A stretch of DNA of 57,489 nt from Streptococcus peroris ATCC 700780 (GTDB lineage: Bacteria > Bacillota > Bacilli > Lactobacillales > Streptococcaceae), in assembly GCF_000187585.1 (NCBI RefSeq), contig NZ_GL732463.1, positions 833,086-890,574 of the forward strand. Direction: 5' to 3'. The notes below the pieces were generated by a model. It saw only the letters and a list, made by a program, of their open reading frames with translations. It did no database searches and was not told where the DNA came from. Positions 30,968-41,675 of the stretch are shown piece after piece. Every line of letters starts with the position of its first letter. Position 1 is the first letter of the stretch. The translations under genes and the position numbers were made by a program.

Positions 30968-32935
<1,968 letters not shown>

Positions 32936-32984
32936 TTACCATAAAAATGGGCCTATAAGGTAGATAGAACCTTAAAAACAAAAA

Positions 32985-33012
32985 GTGAGAAGAGATTTTT
33001 ATCTCTTCTCAC
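32985..33012 (-). terminator. Terminator of the xpt-pbuX operon
   Basis: A 12-bp perfect stem GTGAGAAGAGAT / ATCTCTTCTCAC with a 4-nt loop, 8 bp after the pbuX stop, then TTTTTGTTTTT on the minus strand. Confidence 0.93.
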
Positions 33013-33019
33013 CTAATTT

Positions 33020-34279
33020 TTATTTTTTACGATTTAAAATTGCATTTAGTAGGATAGCAAGTACACTGGCAACCACAATCCCATTTGAAAAGAACATTTG
33101 GAAGGCAGTTGGTAAACTATTAAAGAGATTGCTTCCATTTAACCCTACACCAGCTGAAATTGATACAGCAGCAATCAGGAAATTATGTTCATTGTGTGCA
33201 AAATCAACACGTGACAAAATTTGCATTCCTTGGATAGAAACAAAACCAAACATAATGAGCATAGCTCCACCCAAAACTGGACTTGGAATAATCTGTGCCA
33301 AGGCTCCAAACTTAGGTAATAATCCTAAAAGAATCAGGAAACCAGCAGCGTAATAAATTGGCAAACGTGTACGGATACCAGATAATTTCACCAAACCTAC
33401 ATTTTGTGAGAATCCAGTGTATGGGAAGGTATTAAAGATACCTCCCAATAATACTGCTAGACCTTCTGCACGATAACCGTTACGTAGTCTAGTACTATCA
33501 ATCGGATCTTTTGTAATATCTGAAAGGGCAAGATAAACTCCGGTTGACTCAACCATAGATACTGTAGCAATAATACACATCATAACGATGGAAGAAATTT
33601 CAAACTGAGGAGCTCCGAAATAGAAAGGACTTGGAATATGAACGAGAGGTGCTTTTGCTACTGGAGAAAAATCAACCAAGCCTAGAAAAGAAGCGATTAC
33701 AGTACCTGTGATTAAACCAATCAAAATCGAAATGGATTTGATAAATCCTTTAGTCAAGATGTTGACCAAGAGAATAATAAGGATGGTAATAGCAGCTAGG
33801 GCAAGGCTTTCTCCTGTTGGCTTTTCAACATTGTTTCCCATGTTTCCGATAGCTACTGGAATCAATGTCAAACCAATTGTTGTAATGACGGAACCAGTAA
33901 CAATTGAAGGGAAGAGATTGGCTACTTTAGAAAAGACTCCTGCAACCAAAATCACATAAATCCCTGAAGCAATCAAGGCACCAAACATGGCACCACTACC
34001 ATGACTCTGACCAATCATAATTAAGGGAGCCACTGATTGGAAAGCCACACCAAGAACAACTGGAAGTCCAATCCCAAATTGTTTATGCAGTTGCACTTGC
34101 AAAAGAGTTGCAAGACCACACATGAAGATATCTGTTGAAATTAAATACGTCAATTGCTCGGTGGTATATCCCAAAGCACCTGCAATCATGATAGGAACCA
34201 GGATTGATCCTGAGTACATCGCCAATAAATGTTGCAACCCTAGTATGGCTGCTTGTGAATGTTTTTCTTGCTTGTTCAT
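33020..34279 (-). CDS. pbuX: Xanthine permease (PbuX)
   Basis: NCS2-family nucleobase transporter, 419 aa, about 12-14 hydrophobic segments. N-terminal LGLQHLLAMYSGSILVPIMIAGALG and the central SMVESTGVYLALSD motif are typical of bacterial xanthine/uric acid permeases. Start codon overlaps the xpt stop (TAATG), so translation is coupled. Under the guanine riboswitch upstream of xpt. Confidence 0.95.
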   Translation of the reverse strand: MNKQEKHSQAAILGLQHLLAMYSGSILVPIMIAGALGYTTEQLTYLISTDIFMCGLATLLQVQLHKQFGIGLPVVLGVAFQSVAPLIMIGQSHGSGAMFGALIASGIYVILVAGVFSKVANLFPSIVTGSVITTIGLTLIPVAIGNMGNNVEKPTGESLALAAITILIILLVNILTKGFIKSISILIGLITGTVIASFLGLVDFSPVAKAPLVHIPSPFYFGAPQFEISSIVMMCIIATVSMVESTGVYLALSDITKDPIDSTRLRNGYRAEGLAVLLGGIFNTFPYTGFSQNVGLVKLSGIRTRLPIYYAAGFLILLGLLPKFGALAQIIPSPVLGGAMLIMFGFVSIQGMQILSRVDFAHNEHNFLIAAVSISAGVGLNGSNLFNSLPTAFQMFFSNGIVVASVLAILLNAILNRKK

Positions 34280-34860
34280 TAGATGTCTGCCTCCTTAAAA
34301 ATTACTTTTCCATCTTCAAAACGTTCCACACGAGCTAATGATACGACTGTTTGTCCAGCATTTTCTAGCAATTCACGGCCCTTTTGGAAAGATTTTTCAA
34401 TCACAATCCCAACCGCTTCAACACTAGCACCAGCCTGTTGAATGATTTCAATCAACCCTTTAGCAGCTTGACCATTGGCCAAAAAATCATCAATAATGAG
34501 AACATGATCCTCAGGGGATAAAAATTTACCAGCGATAGACACTGTGCTTGTCACTTGCTTGGTAAATGAGTAAACTTCTGCTGTTAAAATACCTTCATTC
34601 ATGGTAATATTTTTAGCTTTTTTAGCAAAAATCATCGGCACATCTAGTTGCTCTGCTACATAAAGAGCTGGAGCAATTCCTGATGCTTCAATGGTTACAA
34701 CCTTGGTGATACCAGCCTCTTTAAAATGTTGAGAAAAAGTACGCCCAATCTCACGCATCAAAGAATAATCTACTTGGTGCGTTAAGAAAGAATCCACTTT
34801 GAGAATATCTTTACCCAAAACATTCCCATCTTTTAAAATCCGTTCTTCCAATAATTTCAT
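34279..34860 (-). CDS. xpt: Xanthine phosphoribosyltransferase (Xpt)
   Basis: Converts xanthine and PRPP to XMP for purine salvage. 193 aa from the ATG at 34860, the normal length, beginning [12 protein letters not shown]. The PRPP-binding motif is [13 protein letters not shown] (about residues 124-136). The frame can be read four codons further from a TTG at 34872, but GGAGG lies in that stretch at the right distance from 34860, so the shorter start is used. First gene behind the riboswitch. Confidence 0.97.
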   Translation of the reverse strand: MKLLEERILKDGNVLGKDILKVDSFLTHQVDYSLMREIGRTFSQHFKEAGITKVVTIEASGIAPALYVAEQLDVPMIFAKKAKNITMNEGILTAEVYSFTKQVTSTVSIAGKFLSPEDHVLIIDDFLANGQAAKGLIEIIQQAGASVEAVGIVIEKSFQKGRELLENAGQTVVSLARVERFEDGKVIFKEADI

Positions 34861-34870
34861 AGTAACCTCC

Positions 34871-34902
34871 AAAAGAAAAAGGGACCTACAAAGTAAGTCC
34901 CC
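34871..34902 (-). terminator. Riboswitch-controlled terminator before xpt
   Basis: Minus strand GGGACTTAC / GTAGGTCCC 9-bp stem with a TTT loop and a TTTTTCTTTT tail. GACTTACT in the left arm (34898-34891) can instead pair with AGTAAGTC at the 3' edge of the aptamer, forming the antiterminator. Confidence 0.92.
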
Positions 34903-34943
34903 AATAAGAAATATAGTCCAGTAACCATACTTCCCCGTGACTT

Positions 34944-35007
34944 ACTCATTGTTAGGTATTTACGGTACCTTGTAGAAACACCACGCCAATTCGTGATATA
35001 AATGAGT
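34944..35007 (-). promoter_or_regulatory. Purine (guanine-type) riboswitch aptamer
   Basis: Minus strand P1 arms are ACTCATT (35007-35001) and AATGAGT (34950-34944). Between them lie the conserved purine-aptamer features: GGCGTGGTGTTTCTAC for P2/J2-3 and GGTACCGTAAATACC for P3 with its loop. The base just inside the 3' arm of P1 in J3/1 is C, which specifies guanine/hypoxanthine/xanthine rather than adenine. When ligand binds, P1 keeps AGTAAGTC from forming the antiterminator, so xpt-pbuX transcription ends early. Confidence 0.95.
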
Positions 35008-35019
35008 AAAAAATACGAT

Positions 35020-36003
35020 TTAGTGAGCGTCTCCATTCCAGATGGAATTTTTCACAATGACATAATCAACATGTCTAAGATCAGCTACCTTGCGACCACC
35101 TGCATAAGAGATAGCACTTTGCAAATCCTGCTCCATTTCAGTTAATGTATCTTGTAAGTGACCTTTTACTGGTAAAAGAATCTTTTTACCCTCGACATTT
35201 TTATAAGCGCCTTTTTGATATTCAGAAGCTGAACCATAATATTCTTTGAACTGTTCTCCATCAATCTCAATCGTTTTTCCTGGACTTTCAATGTGTCCAG
35301 CAAACAGAGAACCAATCATAACCATTCTAGCACCAAATCGGATTGACTTAGCAATATCTCCATGTGTCCGAATGCCACCGTCAGCAATAATCGGTTTACG
35401 AGCAGCCTTAGCACACCAACGAAGAGCTGCTAACTGCCAACCACCAGTACCAAAACCTGTTTTAACCTTAGTAATACATACCTTACCAGGTCCAATTCCA
35501 ACTTTAGTAGCATCGGCACCCGCATTTTCAAGTTCACGCACAGCTTCTGGAGTTCCAACATTCCCCGCAATGACAAAGGTCTCTGGCAATTCTTTCTTGA
35601 TGTGTTGAATCATGGAAATCACACTATCTGAATGGCCATGAGCAATATCAATGGTGATATACTCTGGAGCGTCATTCTTGAGTTGACTCACAAAATCATA
35701 CTCGTACTCCTTAACTCCAACAGAGATAGAAGCAATCAAGCCTTTATCATGCATGCGTTTCACAAAGGGGATTCGTCCTTCTTCATCAAAACGGTGCATA
35801 ATGTAGAAATAACCATCCTTAGCAAGTTGTTCTGCCACATCTTCGTCCAAAATCGTCTGCATATTTGCAGGAACGACAGGTAACTTAAATGTATGATTTC
35901 CTAAAGTAACATGAGTATCAACCTCAGATCTACTTTTGACCACACATTTATTTGGAATAAGCTGAATATCTTCATAGTCAAAAATCGGAAATTCGTTTAA
36001 CAT
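35020..36003 (-). CDS. guaC: GMP reductase (GuaC)
   Basis: Reduces GMP to IMP with NADPH, linking guanine and adenine nucleotide pools. 327 aa, as for the GuaC2 type; IMPDH/GMPR barrel with the catalytic cysteine in [11 protein letters not shown] (about residue 175) and no CBS domains, which excludes IMP dehydrogenase. Its stop codon lies just 12 bp before the guanine aptamer of xpt. The Shine-Dalgarno sequence is weak (CGAGAT). Confidence 0.96.
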   Translation of the reverse strand: MLNEFPIFDYEDIQLIPNKCVVKSRSEVDTHVTLGNHTFKLPVVPANMQTILDEDVAEQLAKDGYFYIMHRFDEEGRIPFVKRMHDKGLIASISVGVKEYEYDFVSQLKNDAPEYITIDIAHGHSDSVISMIQHIKKELPETFVIAGNVGTPEAVRELENAGADATKVGIGPGKVCITKVKTGFGTGGWQLAALRWCAKAARKPIIADGGIRTHGDIAKSIRFGARMVMIGSLFAGHIESPGKTIEIDGEQFKEYYGSASEYQKGAYKNVEGKKILLPVKGHLQDTLTEMEQDLQSAISYAGGRKVADLRHVDYVIVKNSIWNGDAH

Positions 36004-36074
36004 TTCGATATCTCGTTTCTTTTATGATGACCTACCTACGCTTTCGCATCACTACGTCTTTTCCGACGTTTCCT
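36004..36074 (-). promoter_or_regulatory. Structured leader of guaC
   Basis: About 70 nt of leader with hairpin ACGTC-GGAAAA-GACGT (36069-36054) and a small GAAA-tetraloop hairpin ATGC-GAAA-GCGT (36049-36038). An alternative pairing TGATG / CATCA (36051-36047 with 36029-36025) excludes the second one. No known riboswitch class is recognised and no T-tract is present. Confidence 0.45.
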
Positions 36075-36080
36075 TTTACG

Positions 36081-36109
36081 ATTATAAACTAATGTAAAGT
36101 TTTTGTCAA
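36081..36109 (-). promoter_or_regulatory. Consensus promoter of guaC
   Basis: Minus-strand -35 TTGACA (36109-36104), 17 bp, -10 TATAAT (36086-36081): a perfect sigma-A promoter. Between 36110 and 36161 nothing else is seen. Confidence 0.9.
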
Positions 36110-36161
36110 ACATTTTGAAGTATTAAAATTATTATGTTCGGATTTTACTCGTTATTTCACA

Positions 36162-36194
36162 AAAAATAGAGAGTTTATAGGCCCTCTATTTTTG
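36162..36194 (-). terminator. Hairpin between the DUF1294 gene and guaC
   Basis: Inverted repeat AAAAATAGAG / CTCTATTTTT with a 12-nt loop, T-rich on both sides. Probable terminator for the DUF1294 transcript. Confidence 0.75.
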
Positions 36195-36303
36195 TTTTAT
36201 ATTATTTTGAAAATTTTTTCTAATATCTCTAATTTTTTATTGCTACATTATAATGTTACTTGATAGTTAGTACCTCTCAGAATACAACCAATCATCATAA
36301 AAT

Positions 36304-36576
36304 TCATTTCCAAACCATATATAAAGTTCCTACTGTTACCACCATCCCCAAAATCCATACCGTTTTAAAATACCATTTTCGAGTTTTATGATGGAACATT
36401 AGTCCTGCCATCCAGGCTCCAAAGCCACCAAGTATAAAAGCTCCTAAGAGTAAATACTTCTCTGGAATTCTCCAGTATCCGCGTTTGGCCTTATATTTAT
36501 CTATTCCATATAGGATAAAGATAAAGAAATTCCATAGCAAGAGTAAAATGCTAGCAAGTTGTTTTATATCAATCAT
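36304..36576 (-). CDS. DUF1294 family membrane protein
   Basis: A 90-aa protein with three hydrophobic segments (residues about 6-24, 42-60, 70-88) and a conserved YGIDKYKAKRGYWRIPE motif after the first helix, diagnostic of DUF1294. The N-terminal domain of related longer proteins is absent, so it is the stand-alone form. Function unknown. It follows the MmcQ-like gene by 28 bp and is probably cotranscribed. Confidence 0.88.
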   Translation of the reverse strand: MIDIKQLASILLLLWNFFIFILYGIDKYKAKRGYWRIPEKYLLLGAFILGGFGAWMAGLMFHHKTRKWYFKTVWILGMVVTVGTLYMVWK

Positions 36577-36604
36577 CTGTGTATAAGCCTCCTTGTCAGT
36601 TGTT

Positions 36605-37270
36605 TTATCCTATTTCTTTTTTTGAAGTCAAAGACCAACTTATTTCAAATAGTTCAAGAACCCTTTCGTCAGTTAGAGTATCATCAAGTGGAACGCTAAT
36701 CCAATAGTGTTTATTCATATGAAAGGCTGGGTAAATTCCGTTTTGTGAAAGCAAATCAGCTACTTGGTCGTGTTTGAGGTTGACTGCTTCCACTAGCCCA
36801 TCTCTCTCCTTATCTAGCCTATCCCAAGGAATTCTCATTAAAATAGCATACCACTTCTGATTATCTTCATGGCGCAAAACAGCCGTATCAGGCGATTTCT
36901 CCCATAGATATTCCAGCTGATTGCCATACTTTTCTTGAACAAGCGCCATGATTCTCTTGGTCTGTGGACAGAGAAATTCCTGTACCTCAAAACAAGCCTT
37001 TCGAATGCCATAAAGAACTTCTAAACAAGCCTCTCGAACGCTTCCGACAAAAGTTCCTCTCATGCTTTCCATGTGGACTTGAGGATAAAGATCTCCTGTT
37101 TCTTGGTCATAAACTTGAAAAGATAAGTCTCCATCTTCAACTGTAACTACCATTAGAAAGTCTCCCTCCAAGATAGTCAAATTATAGTTCCATATTCCTT
37201 GATTTTCTACAAATCCATATTCTTTAGCCTTCTTAGTATTAAATTGATAGGACTTAAAAATTTCAAACAT
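36605..37270 (-). CDS. MmcQ/YjbR-like family protein with N-terminal extension
   Basis: A 221-aa protein. The C-terminal half (about residues 105-220: PQTKRIMALVQEKYG ... WDRLDKERDGLVEAVNLKHDQVADLLSQNG ... MNKHYWISVPLDDTL) matches the MmcQ/YjbR (DUF419, CyaY-like fold) family. The N-terminal half (about 1-100, FNTKKAKEYGFVENQGIWNYN) is a domain often paired with it in streptococci. Function unknown. The nearest Shine-Dalgarno sequence (AAAGGA) is separated from the ATG by a hairpin at 37278-37301. It lies 43 bp downstream of cutC. Confidence 0.82.
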   Translation of the reverse strand: MFEIFKSYQFNTKKAKEYGFVENQGIWNYNLTILEGDFLMVVTVEDGDLSFQVYDQETGDLYPQVHMESMRGTFVGSVREACLEVLYGIRKACFEVQEFLCPQTKRIMALVQEKYGNQLEYLWEKSPDTAVLRHEDNQKWYAILMRIPWDRLDKERDGLVEAVNLKHDQVADLLSQNGIYPAFHMNKHYWISVPLDDTLTDERVLELFEISWSLTSKKEIG

Positions 37271-37277
37271 AAGCGAA

Positions 37278-37301
37278 AACTGCTACCAAAAGCTAGCAGT
37301 T
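37278..37301 (-). other. Hairpin between cutC and the MmcQ-like gene
   Basis: 8-bp stem AACTGCTA / TAGCAGTT with an 8-nt loop. On the minus strand AAAGG directly precedes it and the ATG follows 7 nt after it. The T-tail is poor (TTCGCTT), so a terminator role is doubtful. Confidence 0.6.
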
Positions 37302-37313
37302 CCTTTCTATTTT

Positions 37314-37946
37314 TTAAAAGACAACCTTTGTTCCATGTAATTGTGTCACACCTAGTTGATCGATAAAGGTTTGACGGTTGTCCATGTCAATACCTCCACC
37401 TGGTAGGATTTCAATTTTACCTGCAGCGTGTTCTAGAATTCTACGATAGTGAGCAAATCGTTTCTCTAACGAATCTCCAGATACACCAGCGCGAGTCAAG
37501 ATGCGTGTCACTCCAGCTTGACTAAGCCAATCAATGGCTTCCAACTGATCTTCATCGCTTAATTCATCAAAAGCCATGTGGAAAACAATTTCCATGCCTT
37601 TAGAAGCAGCAATCAATTTTTCAAGGTTGACCTTATCCAGCTTCTTATCCGCTCTCAATGCACCAAAGACAACCCCTTGGCTACCTGCTTGAGCAGTTAG
37701 ACAAATATCCTCGAGCATAATAGAAATCTCGAGGTCATTGTAAACAAAGTCACCACCACGTGGACGAATCATAGTCATAATAGTCGTATCGTAGTTAGAT
37801 GCTAGTTCAACAGCTGCCTTGGTTACTCCGTAGCTTGGTGTCGTTCCACCAACAGCAAGGTTATCACAGAGCTCAATACGTCGAGCTCCAGCCTGCATGG
37901 CCTTTTCAATCAAGGTCACATTTTCAGCACAAAATTCATAAATCAT
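37314..37946 (-). CDS. cutC: CutC family protein
   Basis: A 210-aa TIM-barrel protein of the CutC family, named for copper homeostasis, though copper binding is disputed. Motifs are the N-terminal EFCAENV and GARRIELCDNLAVGGTTPSYG, then MIRPRGGDFVYND and the C-terminal ILPGGGID. The usual length for streptococci. It is the first gene of a small set with the MmcQ-like and DUF1294 genes. Confidence 0.9.
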   Translation of the reverse strand: MIYEFCAENVTLIEKAMQAGARRIELCDNLAVGGTTPSYGVTKAAVELASNYDTTIMTMIRPRGGDFVYNDLEISIMLEDICLTAQAGSQGVVFGALRADKKLDKVNLEKLIAASKGMEIVFHMAFDELSDEDQLEAIDWLSQAGVTRILTRAGVSGDSLEKRFAHYRRILEHAAGKIEILPGGGIDMDNRQTFIDQLGVTQLHGTKVVF

Positions 37947-38032
37947 TTGATACTCCTCGACGATTTATTTAATGTTATTATATCATATTGTTTTAAGTAA
38001 CCCTATTTTTTAAAAAATACGACTTTTTAAAG

Positions 38033-38392
38033 CTATTCCTTATCTGGAATCACCTTAAATAGATAATAGGTTATAAATACTGTTAAACAACCTAAAGCAA
38101 TTTTTACGGGTAAAAGCGGAGCAAAATAAATCGAAATTCCCATCAAGATATAAATCGAAACAATGATTTTCTTCTTGCGTTCACGCGCAATAGACTTAGT
38201 TTCTCTAAAGTCAGCAACATAGGTTTGATAAAGTTTGGTCTGATAGAGCCAATCTTCAAAACGCTTAGAAGATTTAGAAAAGCAAGCGATTGACAATAAG
38301 AGAAAGGGAGTTGTTGGTAATAGCGGCAAAACAACACCAATGATTGCCAGAGCTAATGAGATGAATCCAATACTGAGATAAATGATACGCAT
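38033..38392 (-). CDS. DUF454 (YbaN-like) membrane protein
   Basis: A 119-aa protein with an N-terminal hydrophobic hairpin (LGFISLALAIIGVVLPLLPTTPFLL-like, residues about 5-34) and a second one near 80-112. The PLLPTTPFLLLS and ACFSKSSKRFEDWL motifs identify the DUF454 family (E. coli YbaN). Function unknown. No close operon partner; topA lies upstream on the same strand, ending before it at 38501. Confidence 0.85.
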   Translation of the reverse strand: MRIIYLSIGFISLALAIIGVVLPLLPTTPFLLLSIACFSKSSKRFEDWLYQTKLYQTYVADFRETKSIARERKKKIIVSIYILMGISIYFAPLLPVKIALGCLTVFITYYLFKVIPDKE

Positions 38393-38465
38393 GTCTACTC
38401 CAAGGTCAGTATAATCTTCTTCTAGTTTCGCATAAAAAGATGAAATCTGTCAAGTTTAAATTAGA

Positions 38466-38495
38466 AAAGGACTAAAATATCTACTTCAGTCCTTT
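38466..38495 (-). terminator. Terminator of topA
   Basis: Stem AAAGGACT / AGTCCTTT with a 14-nt loop, 5 bp after the topA stop, followed by T-rich sequence on the minus strand. Confidence 0.8.
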
Positions 38496-38500
38496 CACTT

Positions 38501-40588
38501 TTATTTAACTTTTTCTTCTTCGTAGTCACCATTGCTACATACAATTTGTTTACCACCACCACGGATTTTTTTCTCCATCAGGAAGTGACCACACTTAGGA
38601 CAATCACGTCCAACCGGTTTATCCCAAGAAGTAAAGTCACATTCTGGATAACGATTGCATCCATAGAAAATGCGATTACGTTTAGTTTTGCGTTCGATGA
38701 TTTGCCCTTGATGACAACTTGGACAAGTAACACCGACTTCTTTGACAATGGCCTGTGTGTGTCGACAATCTGGGAAATTGCTACATGCGTAAAACTTACC
38801 AAATCGTCCAATCTTAATCACCATCGGACTACCACAGACTTCACAGTCAAATCCCGCTGGTTCATCCTTGATTTGAATCTTTTCCATCTCTGCTTCAGCT
38901 TTTGCGACCTCTTTAGAGAATGGTTTGTAAAATTCATCAATAACCCGTTGCCACTCTTCTTTTCCAACCTCAACATCATCCAGTTTACCTTCCATTTCAG
39001 CGGTAAACTTCACGTTAACAATATCTGGGAAGTATTCGACAATCAGCTTGTTTACGACTTGACCTAGATCAGTTGGCTCAAAGCGTTTAGATGCTAGTCT
39101 TACATAGTAACGTTTTTGGATTGTCTCAATGGTTGGAGCATAGGTAGATGGACGTCCAACTCCGTTTTCTTCCAAGGTTTTAATCAGTGTTGCTTCTGAA
39201 TACCGTGCAGGCGGTTGTGTGAAATGTTGTTCAGGTTTGCTATTGACCTGTTTGACCACATCTCCTACTTTCATATCTGGCAGCATCTTATTTTTATCAG
39301 AATCGTTGTAAATGGCTAAATAACCATCAAACTTAACCTGACTACCATTGGCTGCAAATTGAACTCCATTTTGCGACAATTTAACAGCCATGGTATCGAA
39401 AATCGCACCAGTCATCTGACTAGCCACAAAGCGGTTCCATATGAGTGTATAGAGTTTAAGCTGGTCTTTATCCAAATACTTAGCAATCTTTTCTGGTGTA
39501 TTGAAAACACTTGAAGGACGAATAGCTTCGTGGGCATCCTGAGCACCAGAAGCATTTTTTACGCGACTGCCATGCTTAGAATAGTTACTACCAAAGCGTT
39601 CGGTAATGTAGCTTGCAGCTTCGTTTTGCGCCACAGGACTAATACGAGTAGAATCGGTACGCATATAGGTAATCAAACCTTGAACACCTGTACCAATATT
39701 GATTCCTTCATAGAGTTGCTGGGCTACCATCATGGTTTTGCGTGTACGGAAGTTAATCTTGTTAGCCGCATCCATCTGCATAGAGGAGGTAGTATAAGGA
39801 AGTGGAGCGTTTCGCTTGCGTTCTTTCTTATCAACATGATCCACAATAAAGTCTTTACTGGTTAGCTGAGAAAGAACTTCCTTAACCTCATCATTGGTGG
39901 TGACCTTCATCTTTTTACCATTCAAGCCAAAGAAAGAAGCCTGGAATTGCTTGGTTCCTTTTTTGAAGGTACCATCAATAGTCCAGTATTCTTCTGGCTG
40001 AAAGGCATTGATTTCATTTTCACGGTCAATGATTAATTTAAGTGCGATAGATTGCACACGACCAGCTGACAAGCCCTTCTTGACCTTCTTCCATAAAATA
40101 GGCGAGATGGAATATCCTACCAAGCGGTCAAGAACACGCCGAGCTTGTTGAGCATCTACCAAGTCCATATTAATTTTACGAGGTTCTTTAAAAGCGTTTT
40201 TGACCGCATCCTTGGTAATCTCATTGAAAACAACACGGTTTGTATCATTTTCATCAAGATTTAAAATATGAGCCAAATGCCATGAAATCGCTTCTCCTTC
40301 ACGGTCCGGGTCACTTGCAAGAAAAACTTTATTGGCTTTTTTTGCTTCTTTTTTTAAGTCATTAATTAGAGGACCTTTTCCTCGAATATTGATATATTGC
40401 GGTTCGTAATTATTTTCCACGTCGACTGACATACTTGATTTTTTCAAGTCACGAATATGACCGACGCTAGCTAAAACCTTATAGTTACGCCCTAGATATT
40501 TTTCAATCGTTTTAGCCTTAGCAGGCGATTCCACGATTACCAGATTTTTTTTAACTGTTGATTTTTTCTTCTTTGTTGCCGTAGCCAC
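38501..40588 (-). CDS. topA: DNA topoisomerase I (TopA)
   Basis: Relaxes negative supercoils. With the GTG start at 40588 the protein is 695 aa and begins (M)[27 protein letters not shown], the TOPRIM domain; DPDREGEA is the metal-binding motif. The catalytic tyrosine is in [12 protein letters not shown] (about residue 311). Three C-terminal zinc-ribbon-like segments are present (CEVC...CSNFPDC, CPSC...CNRYPEC, CPKC...CSN); the third lacks its final cysteine. The frame is open to a TTG at 40606, but AAAGG lies just after that point and fits the GTG. Confidence 0.96.
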   Translation of the reverse strand: MATATKKKKSTVKKNLVIVESPAKAKTIEKYLGRNYKVLASVGHIRDLKKSSMSVDVENNYEPQYINIRGKGPLINDLKKEAKKANKVFLASDPDREGEAISWHLAHILNLDENDTNRVVFNEITKDAVKNAFKEPRKINMDLVDAQQARRVLDRLVGYSISPILWKKVKKGLSAGRVQSIALKLIIDRENEINAFQPEEYWTIDGTFKKGTKQFQASFFGLNGKKMKVTTNDEVKEVLSQLTSKDFIVDHVDKKERKRNAPLPYTTSSMQMDAANKINFRTRKTMMVAQQLYEGINIGTGVQGLITYMRTDSTRISPVAQNEAASYITERFGSNYSKHGSRVKNASGAQDAHEAIRPSSVFNTPEKIAKYLDKDQLKLYTLIWNRFVASQMTGAIFDTMAVKLSQNGVQFAANGSQVKFDGYLAIYNDSDKNKMLPDMKVGDVVKQVNSKPEQHFTQPPARYSEATLIKTLEENGVGRPSTYAPTIETIQKRYYVRLASKRFEPTDLGQVVNKLIVEYFPDIVNVKFTAEMEGKLDDVEVGKEEWQRVIDEFYKPFSKEVAKAEAEMEKIQIKDEPAGFDCEVCGSPMVIKIGRFGKFYACSNFPDCRHTQAIVKEVGVTCPSCHQGQIIERKTKRNRIFYGCNRYPECDFTSWDKPVGRDCPKCGHFLMEKKIRGGGKQIVCSNGDYEEEKVK

Positions 40589-40623
40589 AGTATCACACCT
40601 TTTCAAAGTAATAAACTTTATAA

Positions 40624-40652
40624 AGTGTAAACCATTTTTAAAAACCTGTCAA
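40624..40652 (-). promoter_or_regulatory. Promoter of topA
   Basis: Minus-strand -35 TTGACA (40652-40647), 17 bp, -10 TACACT (40629-40624); start near 40617, leader about 30 nt. Confidence 0.8.
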
Positions 40653-40706
40653 GACTTAACACCCATATAATAGAAGAAAAGTTTGCTAGATGAAATGATT
40701 CTATGT

Positions 40707-41570
40707 CTAAAACTCAAATTCGCCGAGAATATCCTGCCCACATGTTGCCAACTTTGCTCCCTCCTGAATCAAATGATGACACCCATCTGAGCGCCCATCC
40801 AAAATAGAACCTGGGATAGCAAATACATCTCTACCTTCCTCCATAGCACGTTCACAAGTGATCAAACTTCCTGATCTCATCTTGGCTTCAGCCACAATGA
40901 CTCCTCTACACAAGCCTGCAATAATCCGGTTTCTAGCTGGGAAATGATATTTCAAGGGTTCTTCACCTGGACCGTACTCGCTTAATACTAAATGATTGTC
41001 TCCAATATATTCCTGTAAACGTTTATTGGCTCTAGGATAGTAAACATCTAGACCCGTCCCGATAACCGCAATCGTTTTACCACCTTTTTGTAGAACTGAC
41101 ATGTGGGCTGCTGTGTCAATTCCCTTAGCAAGTCCGCTTACTACAACCAATTCATTTTCAAGTTCTTCAATAACTTTTTTCACAGATTTTGTACCTACTT
41201 GACTACAAGAGCGACTACCCACAACTGCAATCTTTGGTAATTTTAAGAGATTTAAATCTCCTTTATAAAATATCAATACAGGAGCATCATAAATTTCACT
41301 TAGCGCAATTGGATAAACATCATCCAAAATAGAAAATGAAGGAAACTTTTCAAAATCCTTTTGCAATCGTTCCATACTTTCAAAGGTAAGTTTGTGATAA
41401 CGTTCCATAAAAGCCACTGGATTTCGACACTCTGAAGCTTCTGCGATGGTCTCTAAACTCAATTCTTGATCATAAATTTCTCCATATTGAAGAACATTTA
41501 ACACTTGTTGATTACTTAATCCTGCCTGTTTTAACTTATAAATTTCAAAATTATCAATCTTAATTTTCAT
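40707..41570 (-). CDS. dprA: DNA processing protein DprA
   Basis: Binds incoming single-stranded DNA during transformation and loads RecA. 287 aa: an N-terminal SAM-like region (about 1-75), then the Rossmann-like DprA domain with VVGSRSCSQVGTKSVKK (about 115-131), SGLAKGIDTAAH and the C-terminal GSLITCERAMEEGRDVFAIPG. A perfect ComX box lies upstream, so it is a late competence gene. Ribosome binding site AAAGGAG. Confidence 0.96.
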   Translation of the reverse strand: MKIKIDNFEIYKLKQAGLSNQQVLNVLQYGEIYDQELSLETIAEASECRNPVAFMERYHKLTFESMERLQKDFEKFPSFSILDDVYPIALSEIYDAPVLIFYKGDLNLLKLPKIAVVGSRSCSQVGTKSVKKVIEELENELVVVSGLAKGIDTAAHMSVLQKGGKTIAVIGTGLDVYYPRANKRLQEYIGDNHLVLSEYGPGEEPLKYHFPARNRIIAGLCRGVIVAEAKMRSGSLITCERAMEEGRDVFAIPGSILDGRSDGCHHLIQEGAKLATCGQDILGEFEF

Positions 41571-41600
41571 GATCGACTCCTTTTTTTCTATCTATTTATT

Positions 41601-41608
41601 TATTCGTA
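41601..41608 (-). promoter_or_regulatory. ComX (SigX) combox of dprA
   Basis: The minus strand reads TACGAATA, the exact streptococcal com-box/cin-box, preceded by a T-run, 31 bp before the dprA ATG. It is the promoter element recognised by the competence sigma factor. Confidence 0.9.
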
Positions 41609-41619
41609 AAAAAAGAAAA

Positions 41620-41654
41620 AAACTTCCCAAAAATTTAACTTTTTTAGGAAGTTT
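41620..41654 (-). terminator. Terminator of asd-dapA
   Basis: Stem AAACTTCC / GGAAGTTT with inner A5/T5 pairing, 22 bp after the dapA stop; T-run on the minus strand. It insulates dprA from dapA transcription. Confidence 0.9.
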
Positions 41655-41675
41655 CCATTATTAATAATGATGATT

